A stretch of DNA of 6,395 nt from assembly GCA_003242495.1 (NCBI GenBank), contig QGUO01000212.1, forward strand, positions 1-6,395, written 5' to 3'. Shown here piece after piece: positions 1 through 6,021 of the stretch. Made by a program: the position numbers and the translations under genes. A model generated the notes under the pieces. The model searched no databases. It was given only the letters and a program-made list of their open reading frames with translations, and was not told the origin of the DNA. Position 1 is the stretch's first letter; every line of letters starts with the position of its first letter. This DNA is from Pseudomonadota bacterium. Lineage in GTDB: Bacteria > Pseudomonadota > Gammaproteobacteria > Steroidobacterales > Steroidobacteraceae.

Positions 1-1
1 G

Positions 2-580
2 ACGCTGCTGGCGATCTCGGGCATGAACACCGCCAGCCTGGAACTGGTCATGGCCGGCAATACCCAGTATCGACAGAACGCCTTCCAGGCCGCCGAGAAC
101 GGCATCGAACGTTCGCTGCAGGAAGCGGCGTTCAATCCCGGTGCGGCGCCCGAGACCGTGCAGGGCGTCGCGCAGAATGCCTCGTTCGTCGCCATCACCT
201 CCCCGCAGCTCAACGGCGCCGCGCTGCCGGCGCTGTGGGGTTCGAGCCTGGACAGCTTCTCTACCTACCATTTCGAGATCGAGAGCACCGGCACGTCACA
301 ACGCAACGCCATCGCCATCAATCGCCAGGGCGTCGCCGTCGTCGCGCCGCAGGCTTCGACGCTCTTCCCGCTCGCTCCCACCGGCTCGACCGATTTAAAC
401 GGACACGCCGAGCCGCGCATCCGAGGGTTCATCCAACCATGCGATCACCCACGACCCGCCTGCCCAAGCTGCTCGCCGGCGCCACGCTTGCATCACTGCT
501 TGCGTTTGCGGCCAACGCCGACGACACGGAAATCTTCACGGTGCAGCCGCAGAATGTCGCGCAGCCGAACATTCTGCTGA
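2..580 (+). CDS. pilX: Type IV pilus minor pilin PilX (5' partial, 3' end doubtful)
   Basis: Minor pilin of the type IV pilus priming/tip complex, which sits in the inner membrane before being built into the pilus. The frame is open from the window edge, so the prepilin leader and roughly the first 20 residues are missing. The visible start (TLLAISGMNTASLELVMAGN) is the end of the hydrophobic helix, followed by AGNTQYRQNAFQAAENGIERSL, which matches the conserved PilX N-terminal block (AGN...AFQAAE). The gene lies directly upstream of pilY1, its usual place. The 3' end is odd. Pilin-like sequence with G/C-rich third codon positions lasts to about base 390 (..GVAVVAPQASTLFPLAPTG), but the frame stays open to 580, overlapping pilY1 by 142 bases with a Cys/Arg/Pro-rich tail that looks like an out-of-frame shadow. 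Removing one T from the TTT at 394-396 would give a stop right there. The family is fairly certain; the true end may be near 398. Confidence 0.8.
   Translation, partial: TLLAISGMNTASLELVMAGNTQYRQNAFQAAENGIERSLQEAAFNPGAAPETVQGVAQNASFVAITSPQLNGAALPALWGSSLDSFSTYHFEIESTGTSQRNAIAINRQGVAVVAPQASTLFPLAPTGSTDLNGHAEPRIRGFIQPCDHPRPACPSCSPAPRLHHCLRLRPTPTTRKSSRCSRRMSRSRTFC
382..415 (+). other. Stem-loop at the pilX/pilY1 junction
   Basis: CGGCTCG at 382-388 pairs perfectly with CGAGCCG at 409-415 (7 bp). The 20-base loop contains the AT-rich core TTTAAA, itself flanked by CCG/CGG. The repeat ends 23 bases before the pilY1 start. No T-run follows it, so it is not a standard intrinsic terminator. It could affect translation or mRNA processing between the two genes (inference). 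Its position also fits the idea that pilX normally ends around here. Confidence 0.4.
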
Positions 581-3500
581 TCATCGACACCTCGGGCAGC
601 ATGAACCTGCTGGCCGAGTCGACGCCGCTGCCGTACGATCCGACGCAGACATATTCCAACAGCGGAACGGACTGCGACAGCAGCCGGATCTACTACTCCA
701 CCAGCAGCACACCGCCGACCACCTGCAGGAACCTGAGCTCGTTCCCGGCCAGTGCTCTGAAATGCGGCGCCGCCAATACCCAGCTAGCGTATGGGAACGG
801 AAGCGCCACCGGCGCGGGGTTCTACTCGGACCAGTTCATTCGCTGGCGCGGCTCGGGCAACAGCCGCACCTGGCAGGCGAATCTCAGCGAAGGCGGTCGG
901 AACACGACGGCCTCGGACGTGGAGTGCCGAGGCGACGCCGGCGTCCACGGCCCGGATGCCACCTCCGCCGCCAAGTGGCCGCAGGCCGGCAGCGCCAACC
1001 AGTCCAACGGCCGCTGGACCAACAGCGCGGGTCAGTCCTGGTGGGCCACCGGCAGCGGCCTGAGCGTCACCCTGTACAGCCCGAACTACATCCGCTACCT
1101 GCGTAACGGACCGAAACAGACTCAGACACGCCTCGACGTGGTGCGAGCCGCCGCGGCCAGCTTCCTCAACTCGCTGCCCGATCTCAACGTGGGGGTGATG
1201 CGCTACAGCACCAATTCTTCCTCCTATTCGAACTCGGACTCGGCCGCCGCCGGCGGCATGATCATGTCGCCGGTCACCCCGCTGAGCCCGAAGCGCGCCC
1301 AATTGATCGCCGACATCACCTCGAGCGACAAGTATCTGCCGCATGGCTGGACCCCGCTTTCCGAAACCCTGTTCGAAGCCTACCGATACTTCTCGGGCGG
1401 TCCCGTGGAGTACGGCAAGAACTCGATGATCTGCACGCGGGTCAATTCCTCACCCGGCCAGAACGGCACCTGTGCCGGCTCCACCTACATGCGGAGCTTT
1501 CCGAGCGTTGCCGAGTCCCATGACGGCACCAACTACATCAGCCCGGCGACCGAGTCGTGTCAGGCGAACTACATCGTCTACCTGACCGACGGCGAGGCGA
1601 CCCAGGACTCTCAATCGAACGCGGCCATTCGATCCTTGCCGAACTTCGACACGTTGGCCGGCGTCGGCTGCTCCGGCAACGGCCATGGCGACTGCCTGGG
1701 CGCATTGACCGAGTACATGTTCAACGCCGACCTGCGCCCCAATGTCGAAGGCCAGCAGAACGTGCGGACCTACTTCATCGGCTTCGGCCCGGACTTCAGC
1801 GGTGACGCCGCCGCCTTCGAGAAACTGCAGAACGCCGCCACCCGCGGCGGCGGACAGGCCTATCAGGCCGACGACCTGAGCAGCCTGTCGGCGGTGTTCA
1901 ATTCCATCATCACCAACATCCTGCAGACCAGCACGACGTTCACCACGCCGACGGTCGCCGTCAATGCGTTCAACCGGACGCAAACGCTCGACGAGCTGTT
2001 CATCTCGGTCTTCGAACCGGCCTCCGGCACGCACTGGCCCGGCAATCTCAAGAAGTACCGGATCGTCGATGGCGTCATCCTCGACAGCCGCGACCGCAAT
2101 GCCGTCGATCGCCAGACGGGATTCTTCGCCGACGACGCGCGCAGTTACTGGTCCGCCCGGACCGACGGCCCACAGGTCCGCGTCGGCGGCGCCGCCAGCC
2201 TGCTGCCCTCGCCGGCCGACCGCAACCTGTACACCTACATCGGGCCGAACATGCCGGGCACCGCGGTGAACCTGAGCTCACACCCGCTCGCCGCGAACAA
2301 CGCCGATCTCACCGAGGAGGTGCTGAATCTCTCCGGGGGCGGCGATCCGACGGTCGAGGAGCTCATCGATTGGGCGCGCGGCGTCGACGTGCGCGACGAG
2401 GACGGTGACCCCAACACCACCGTGCGACGCGCGCTGGGCGATCCCATCCATTCATCCCCGGCGGTGGTCATCTACGGCGGCACGCCCGAGAATCCGAGGA
2501 CCGAGGACGCGGTCGTGTTCCTCGCCACGAACGACGGCTATCTGCACGCCTTCGATGCAGAAAGCGGCGAAGAGCTGTGGGCCTTCGTGCCGCAACAGTT
2601 CCTGCCGCACCTGAAAGAGCTGTTCTTCGACAACCCGGTGCCCACCAAGCGTTACGCCCTCGACGGTGAGCTCACGGTGTTGAAGTACGACGTCAACGGC
2701 GACGGCATCGTCGACGCCAGCGCGAACGACCGTGTCATCCTCTACTTCGGCAGCGGCCGCGGCGGCAACCGCTATTTCGCGCTCGACGTGACCAACAAGA
2801 ACGCGCCGAAGTTCCTGTGGAGCATCGGTCCCGAGCAGCTCCCGGGCATCGGGCAGACCTGGTCCCGTCCGGTGATTGCGCGCGTCAACGTCGCCGGCGC
2901 GACCCAGAACTCCCAGAAGCTCGTCCTGGTGCTCGGGGGCGGCTACGACCCTGCCCAGGACGCTGCGTTCTATACGACGGACACGATCGGCAACCGTCTC
3001 TTCATCGTGGATGCCTTGTACGGCACGCGCCTGTGGTCCGCCGGCCCCTCGGGCGCCGACCTGAACCTGGCGCGCATGACGCACAGCATTCCCAGCAGCG
3101 TCACGGTGCTCGACCTCAACGGGGATGGTTTCGCCGATCGCATGTACGTGGGCGACATGGCCGCCCAGCTCTGGCGCTTCGACATCACCAATGGCAACGA
3201 TCGAGGCTCCCTCGTCACCGGTGGCGTGATGGCGTCCCTGGGTGCCAAGGCGGAAGAATCACCCACGGAGGCCAACGCGCGACGGTTCTACAGCCGTCCC
3301 GACGTGGCGGCCGTGCAGCGGCCCGGCCTGCCGCCCATCCTGAACATCGCCATCGGCTCGGGCTGGCGCGGCCACCCGCTCAACAGCGCCACGCAGGACC
3401 GCTTCTACTCGATTCGGGACCGGGAGCCGTTCGCGCGACGCACGCAGGCGCAGTACGATGCCTGGAACATCATTACCGAGAGCGACCTGTACGACATCAC

Positions 3501-3984
3501 CGAGGACGTGCGCCCCAACATCCCGGTGGAGTCCCCGGGTTGGATGCTGTTGCTCAACAACCCGGAGTGGCGCGGAGAAAAATCGCTCAGCGCGGCGAAT
3601 ACGTTCGACAACAAGATCTTCTTCACGACCTACACGCCGCCGACCGGCGAGAACCGCAATGCGTGTGTCGCCTCGAGCACCGGTACCAACCGCGCCTATG
3701 TGGTCGACGTGCTCACCGGCGCACCGATTCCCCGCAATCGCGACGGCGATGGCGGGGGTGGCGATGGTGACGGGAACGGCGGCGGCAACGGCAATGACGG
3801 CAATGAGCTGACGAAGGACGACCGTTTCGACGACCTGGCCCAGGGCGGCATCGCACCGGAGGTCAACTTCCTCTTCCCGGAGAAGGACACGGTCACGTGC
3901 CTGTCCGGGGTGGAGGTATTGAACGTGTGCAAGAACTTCAACAGCCGGATCAAGACCTACTGGCGCGAATCCAATGCGTACTGA
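439..3984 (+). CDS. pilY1: Type IV pilus tip adhesin / assembly protein PilY1 (PilC family)
   Basis: Large secreted, pilus-tip-associated protein that promotes pilus extension, adhesion and surface sensing in relatives. It has 1181 residues, close to P. aeruginosa PilY1 (about 1160). The ATG at 439 was chosen because it gives a signal peptide: basic start, hydrophobic stretch at residues 11-25, and an ANA|DD cleavage site after residue 27. A GAGGG lies 11 bases upstream as a weak ribosome site. A von Willebrand A region spans about residues 44-500, with a MIDAS motif D50-T-S52-G-S54, probable Thr305 in GWTPL, and Asp384 in YLTDGE. A linking beta-rich region follows. The PilC-type beta-propeller starts near GDPIHSSPAVV (667). 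It holds two EF-hand-like calcium loops, DVNGDGIVD (751-759) and DLNGDGFAD (892-900); the second, followed by RMYVGD, matches the calcium site needed for twitching in P. aeruginosa. A Gly/Asp/Asn tract lies at 1102-1122. The C-terminus has two Cys and ends near KTYWRESNAY, as is usual in the family. The protein looks intact. Confidence 0.95.
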   Translation: MRSPTTRLPKLLAGATLASLLAFAANADDTEIFTVQPQNVAQPNILLIIDTSGSMNLLAESTPLPYDPTQTYSNSGTDCDSSRIYYSTSSTPPTTCRNLSSFPASALKCGAANTQLAYGNGSATGAGFYSDQFIRWRGSGNSRTWQANLSEGGRNTTASDVECRGDAGVHGPDATSAAKWPQAGSANQSNGRWTNSAGQSWWATGSGLSVTLYSPNYIRYLRNGPKQTQTRLDVVRAAAASFLNSLPDLNVGVMRYSTNSSSYSNSDSAAAGGMIMSPVTPLSPKRAQLIADITSSDKYLPHGWTPLSETLFEAYRYFSGGPVEYGKNSMICTRVNSSPGQNGTCAGSTYMRSFPSVAESHDGTNYISPATESCQANYIVYLTDGEATQDSQSNAAIRSLPNFDTLAGVGCSGNGHGDCLGALTEYMFNADLRPNVEGQQNVRTYFIGFGPDFSGDAAAFEKLQNAATRGGGQAYQADDLSSLSAVFNSIITNILQTSTTFTTPTVAVNAFNRTQTLDELFISVFEPASGTHWPGNLKKYRIVDGVILDSRDRNAVDRQTGFFADDARSYWSARTDGPQVRVGGAASLLPSPADRNLYTYIGPNMPGTAVNLSSHPLAANNADLTEEVLNLSGGGDPTVEELIDWARGVDVRDEDGDPNTTVRRALGDPIHSSPAVVIYGGTPENPRTEDAVVFLATNDGYLHAFDAESGEELWAFVPQQFLPHLKELFFDNPVPTKRYALDGELTVLKYDVNGDGIVDASANDRVILYFGSGRGGNRYFALDVTNKNAPKFLWSIGPEQLPGIGQTWSRPVIARVNVAGATQNSQKLVLVLGGGYDPAQDAAFYTTDTIGNRLFIVDALYGTRLWSAGPSGADLNLARMTHSIPSSVTVLDLNGDGFADRMYVGDMAAQLWRFDITNGNDRGSLVTGGVMASLGAKAEESPTEANARRFYSRPDVAAVQRPGLPPILNIAIGSGWRGHPLNSATQDRFYSIRDREPFARRTQAQYDAWNIITESDLYDITEDVRPNIPVESPGWMLLLNNPEWRGEKSLSAANTFDNKIFFTTYTPPTGENRNACVASSTGTNRAYVVDVLTGAPIPRNRDGDGGGGDGDGNGGGNGNDGNELTKDDRFDDLAQGGIAPEVNFLFPEKDTVTCLSGVEVLNVCKNFNSRIKTYWRESNAY
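3742..3804 (+). repeat. Low-complexity Gly/Asp/Asn-coding tract in pilY1
   Basis: Twenty-one consecutive codons (PilY1 residues 1102-1122) encode only Gly, Asp and Asn. The DNA is built from irregular GGCGAT/GGTGAC/GGCAAC-type trinucleotide units. The tract sits between the last propeller sequence (VVDVLTGAPIPRNR) and the conserved C-terminal block (GIAPEVNFLFP). It reads as a flexible acidic linker. Slippage during replication could change its length; the units are imperfect, so this is a possibility only. Confidence 0.7.
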
Positions 3985-4003
3985 GCCCTTTCCTCTGGCC
4001 ATG

Positions 4004-4034
4004 ACCGGCGGCAGCGCGAGCGCTGCCGCCCGGT
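4004..4034 (+). other. Strong stem-loop in the pilY1-pilE spacer
   Basis: GGCGGCAGCG-type arm at 4007-4016 pairs perfectly over 10 bp with 4021-4030 around a CGAG tetraloop. After a one-base bulge (C4031), ACC at 4004-4006 pairs with GGT at 4032-4034. It lies in the 70-base gap between the pilY1 stop and the pilE start, ending 20 bases before the pilE ATG. Only a short TTT follows, so efficient intrinsic termination is doubtful. It may protect or separate the two coding segments of the transcript (inference). Confidence 0.6.
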
Positions 4035-4043
4035 CCCGTTTGA

Positions 4044-4049
4044 CAGGTG
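4044..4049 (+). promoter_or_regulatory. Ribosome binding site of pilE
   Basis: AGGTGA ends five bases before the ATG at 4055. It decides the start: an in-frame ATG at 3974, overlapping the end of pilY1, lacks such a site and would put 27 extra residues ahead of the prepilin leader. Confidence 0.6.
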
Positions 4050-4054
4050 ATCCC

Positions 4055-4453
4055 ATGACGCGCCGCCGTATGCGAGGCATCACGCTCATCGAGCTCATGA
4101 CCGTGGTCGCGATCGTGGCCATCCTCGGCACCATCGCAGTGACCAGCTATCGCAGTTACATGTTGCGCACCAACCGCACGGAGGCCAAGACCGAGCTGCT
4201 GCGCATCCGCGCGGCGCAGGAGAAGTACTTCCTGCAAAACAACAAATACGCGACCGCGGCCGAGCTCCAAATACCAAGCCAGACCCCCGGCAAGTTCTAC
4301 GATCTCAGCCTCGAGAATGTGACGGACACCACGTTCACCGCCGTGGCCCGGGCCACCGGGGGGCAGCTCAAGGACGTCGCGGCCTGCCATGAGCTGAGGA
4401 TCGATCACACCGGTCAGCGCGAACCCGACGAGGCTTCGGGCTGCTGGCGTTAG
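4055..4453 (+). CDS. pilE: Type IV pilus minor pilin PilE-like, class III prepilin signal
   Basis: Pilin-like protein of 132 residues. The short basic leader MTRRRMRG would be cut by prepilin peptidase PilD after Gly8. The mature protein would begin ITLIELMTVVAIVAILGTIA, a classic pilin helix with Glu at +5 (residue 13) and the conserved TLIEL core. The first mature residue is Ile rather than the usual Phe. The globular part contains the common EAKTELLRIRAAQEKYFLQNNKYA segment in shortened form, and two cysteines (111 and 130) close to the C-terminus that probably form the pilin D-loop disulfide; the protein ends CWR. Its position directly after pilY1 points to the minor pilin PilE of the priming complex rather than the major subunit. 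Start chosen from the AGGTGA site and the leader. Probably co-transcribed with pilX and pilY1. Confidence 0.9.
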   Translation: MTRRRMRGITLIELMTVVAIVAILGTIAVTSYRSYMLRTNRTEAKTELLRIRAAQEKYFLQNNKYATAAELQIPSQTPGKFYDLSLENVTDTTFTAVARATGGQLKDVAACHELRIDHTGQREPDEASGCWR

Positions 4454-4489
4454 CGACAGGCGGACAGCCCGGCGTCCGTCCCCGTCGCT
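4452..4489 (+). other. Imperfect stem-loop immediately after pilE (terminator-like, no T-run)
   Basis: AGCGAC (4452-4457) pairs with GTCGCT (4484-4489), and CGGAC (4461-4465) pairs with GTCCG (4474-4478) around an eight-base loop; GG/CC pairs in between can extend the stem. It starts inside the pilE stop codon. No T-rich tail follows (next bases CATCGG). It could end the pilus transcript with help from Rho, or protect its 3' end; either is inference. Confidence 0.4.
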
Positions 4490-4521
4490 CATCGGCTGGC
4501 AAAGCTCATTCTGCCGCCCTG

Positions 4522-4544
4522 CCCCGCGTCGAGTGAGCGCGGGG
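4522..4544. other. G+C-only hairpin downstream of pilE
   Basis: CCCCGCG at 4522-4528 pairs perfectly with CGCGGGG at 4538-4544 (7 bp, all G-C) around a nine-base loop. It lies about 70 bases after the pilE stop with no T-run, so at most it may pause RNA polymerase or stabilise the transcript end. Confidence 0.35.
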
Positions 4545-4818
4545 GCGCCGCTCCGCGGGACGACCAAGCAATCGTCGACCCACTGTGGCTGCGGCAACGG
4601 ACTGCCGCCGCGGACATCCGTCGGCATCCGGGCTCCCCACCCCGCCCGCACACTGCCGCTCGAGTGTCATGGGACGCCATGCACTCGCGTGTCCAACGGG
4701 GCGGCACCCGCCAACGGAACGACACCGTCGCTCGCCATTCCGGCCAAACGCCCTGCAGGCGCATGGGCTCGGCAGTCGACCGTCCGGCCCCGTGCCCGCC
4801 GCCACACGGCCCGACCAC

Positions 4819-4854
4819 CCAAAGCCGCTCATGCGAGCATGTCATCGGCTTTGG
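4819..4854. other. Hairpin with 9-bp perfect stem in the spacer
   Basis: CCAAAGCCG (4819-4827) pairs perfectly with CGGCTTTGG (4846-4854). Inside, CATG (4830-4833) pairs with CATG (4838-4841) around a CGAG tetraloop, the same loop as in the pilY1-pilE hairpin. No T-run follows on either strand, so it is not a clear terminator. It could be a structural element of an unannotated RNA. Confidence 0.45.
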
Positions 4855-5039
4855 ACTGCTCGCCGCGCGGCACACATCCATCAATGAGTGGGCTCCGGTT
4901 GCCACGTCCAACTGCCCCCGGATCGCAGGCCATGCACCGGCAGGGCACCCGTTGCTCTTCCGACGATGCGCCGGATCCATGCATGCCGCCGCCGCTCCGA
5001 GCGCCATCCCTTCGACCCCCGGAAGCCGGTCCGAGGTCG

Positions 5040-5079
5040 GGTTGCTCGCGCCCGCACACCCGTCGCGAAGCAGGCAACC
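5040..5079. other. Bulged inverted repeat upstream of the lipoprotein promoter region
   Basis: GGTTGC (5040-5045) pairs with GCAACC (5074-5079), and TCGCG (5046-5050) pairs with CGCGA (5064-5068), leaving a five-base bulge (5069-5073) and a 13-base loop. It sits just left of the AT-rich patch at 5101-5160. Its role is unknown. Confidence 0.25.
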
Positions 5080-5128
5080 TGTCGCTTCCGAACGACGCCG
5101 AATTTCACACGATACTAACGACTTACGC

Positions 5129-5157
5129 TTTATTGCGTCGCGTTGTTCTAGTATTCT
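5129..5157 (+). promoter_or_regulatory. Candidate sigma-70 promoter for the lipoprotein gene
   Basis: The stretch 5101-5160 is about 60% A+T, well above its surroundings. TTTATT (5129-5134) and TATTCT (5152-5157) with a 17-base spacer are a weak but correctly spaced -35/-10 pair. Use of this promoter would give a leader of about 145 bases. A second AT-rich patch at 5241-5280 (TTGGTT...CAAAAT, spacer 19) is an alternative closer to the gene. Neither matches consensus well; the choice is a guess. Confidence 0.25.
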
Positions 5158-5212
5158 TCGCGCTCGACTCGGCCTGGAAGCTGCTGCAAAAAGGGAGCTT
5201 GCGAGGCGTTAT

Positions 5213-5240
5213 CCACGGGAACCGGCCATCCACCCCGTGG
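5213..5240 (+). other. Stem-loop in the presumed lipoprotein leader
   Basis: CCACGGG (5213-5219) pairs perfectly with CCCGTGG (5234-5240) around a 14-base loop. It lies 70 bases before the start codon. If transcription starts in the AT-rich patch to its left, it is part of the 5' leader and could affect mRNA stability. Confidence 0.4.
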
Positions 5241-5295
5241 GTTACGAGTTGGTTATTTTCAGTCGCTCTGGTCCAAAATCGTCTGACCCAATACC

Positions 5296-5302
5296 AAGGG
5301 GA
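5296..5302 (+). promoter_or_regulatory. Ribosome binding site of the lipoprotein gene
   Basis: AAGGGGA ends eight bases before the ATG at 5311, a good match in sequence and distance. It supports this start and strong translation, as expected for an abundant envelope lipoprotein. Confidence 0.65.
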
Positions 5303-5310
5303 AAGAAGCT

Positions 5311-5622
5311 ATGAAGAACACCATCTCCAACACTCTGAAGGCGGGTGCTGCTGCCCTCTTTTTCGTTGCCGCATCCGGCTGCGTGTCGCAGGCGACCGTC
5401 GACGAGATCAGGGCGACTGCCGACAAGGCGGTGCAGGACGCCGCTGCCGCCCAGCAGGCTGCTGACGCTGCTGCCAGCGCTGCCCAGGCTGCCCGTTCCA
5501 CCGCCGACAGCGCTCAGCGCGCTGCCAACCAGGCGCTGCAGGCCGCCCAGGCCAGCCAGGCCTGCTGCGATGCGACCAACGAGAAGGTCGATCGCATGTT
5601 CAAGCAGTCGCAGTCGAAGTAA
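5311..5622 (+). CDS. Lpp/OprI family alanine-zipper outer-membrane lipoprotein
   Basis: Small murein-type lipoprotein of 103 residues. Relatives form trimeric coiled coils that hold the outer membrane to peptidoglycan. The N-terminus has a Lys-containing start, a hydrophobic segment and a lipobox AASGC with the lipidated Cys at 24. Residue +2 is Val, not Asp, so Lol sorting to the outer membrane is expected. The mature part (80 residues) is nearly all helix with Ala at repeated three- and four-residue spacing from about 35 to 84, a typical alanine zipper. The C-terminus ..NEKVDRMFKQSQSK ends in Lys103, the residue that L,D-transpeptidases link to diaminopimelate in Lpp. Two adjacent cysteines (85, 86) near the end are unlike E. 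coli Lpp and Pseudomonas OprI. The gene stands alone, with its own terminator, opposite an L,D-transpeptidase gene. The family call is strong; crosslinking to the wall is inferred. Confidence 0.9.
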   Translation: MKNTISNTLKAGAAALFFVAASGCVSQATVDEIRATADKAVQDAAAAQQAADAAASAAQAARSTADSAQRAANQALQAAQASQACCDATNEKVDRMFKQSQSK

Positions 5623-5643
5623 CTCGACGCGATTCGCTTCGTG

Positions 5644-5676
5644 GAGAACGCCGCGCGCTGCGCGGCGTTTTCTTTC
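5644..5676 (+). terminator. Intrinsic terminator of the lipoprotein gene
   Basis: AACGCCGCGC (5647-5656) pairs perfectly with GCGCGGCGTT (5660-5669) around a GCT loop; three further outer pairs (one G-U) extend it to 5644-5672. The stem runs into TTTTCTTTC. It begins 21 bases after the stop codon, a textbook Rho-independent terminator. Confidence 0.9.
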
Positions 5677-6021
5677 GTGTACTCAACCGGCGCTTGGCTC
5701 GGTGGGAGCGGCCGGCTCGATCGGCTGCAGACATGAGGACCAGCCAGGCCCGGTCCATGCGCGTGGCTCGTAATCGAGGTCAAGCTTCGGGCGCAGCAAT
5801 GCGCGCCATCGCGGGCCGCACGAGCCCGGCAGCCTTCCGGTCAGGACTAACTCGGTGGAAGAAAACGACCTCGAAACCGCCGGGCCCGCGAACTGCAGTC
5901 TATCCCGCTGCGCTGCGAGCGCATAGCCAGGGGTGGATGCCACGGCCGCCCAGGCGATGGTCCGTCACGGCGACCGATGCAGCGCACGCGCCGCGCTGCA
6001 ACGCCTTCGAGCTGCCGCGGC
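5677..6021. other. 345-base gap between the converging genes, no supported gene
   Basis: No recognisable protein, RNA or mobile element. A GTG-started - strand frame of 86 codons (5943 back to 5683) follows the transpeptidase gene but has no ribosome site and no known family. Small hairpins occur at 5909-5923 (TGCGCT/AGCGCA) and 5978-6000. The gap may simply be spacer, or it may hold degraded sequence. Confidence 0.5.
5978..6000 (-). other. Hairpin just downstream of the transpeptidase gene
   Basis: TGCAGCGC (5978-5985) and GCGCTGCA (5993-6000) form an 8-bp perfect stem with a seven-base loop, 21 bases beyond the stop of the - strand gene. No T-run follows on that strand, so it is a weak terminator candidate only. 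Confidence 0.3.

Larger units (their letters stand above)
4454..5310. other. 857-base spacer without a supported gene
   Basis: Open frames exist on both strands, but none has a recognisable domain, a good ribosome site or natural protein composition; they are Arg/Pro/Cys-rich, as expected of random frames in G+C-rich DNA. The left two thirds hold several hairpins and a C-rich, G-poor stretch around 4632-4660 (ccccaccccgcccgc), the kind of sequence Rho can load on. The right end turns AT-rich (5101-5160 and 5241-5280) and probably holds the promoter and leader of the lipoprotein gene. No tRNA, insertion sequence or CRISPR repeat was seen. Confidence 0.6.

Noticed and set aside
235..438. Upstream in-frame start for pilY1
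   Set aside because: It would add 68 Arg/His-rich residues in front of a clean signal peptide and overlap most of the end of pilX. The ATG at 439 is far more likely.
3974..4054. Upstream in-frame ATG for pilE overlapping the pilY1 stop
   Set aside because: It would place 27 residues ahead of the short basic prepilin leader. The ATG at 4055 has AGGTGA five bases upstream.
2452..4134. Long - strand frames opposite pilY1 (2452-3084 and 3259-4134)
   Set aside because: They mirror the strong codon pattern of pilY1; the Arg/Val/Asp/Gly-rich products match no family.
4489..5007. 172-codon open frame on the - strand in the same gap
   Set aside because: No recognisable motif, unnatural Cys/Arg/Gly-rich composition, and no promoter or ribosome site seen.
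5209..5217. TTATCCACG, one mismatch from a DnaA box
   Set aside because: A single copy with no cluster, no AT-rich unwinding region and no origin-type genes nearby; such matches occur by chance.
4533..5465. 310-codon open frame on the + strand over the pilE-lipoprotein gap
   Set aside because: It runs out of frame into the lipoprotein gene, has Arg/Pro/Ser-rich composition without domains, and lacks a ribosome site. Long chance frames are common in G+C-rich DNA.
5683..5943. 86-codon GTG-started frame on the - strand after the transpeptidase gene
   Set aside because: No ribosome site, no known family, and composition is not clearly protein-like. Kept only as a remark on the gap.
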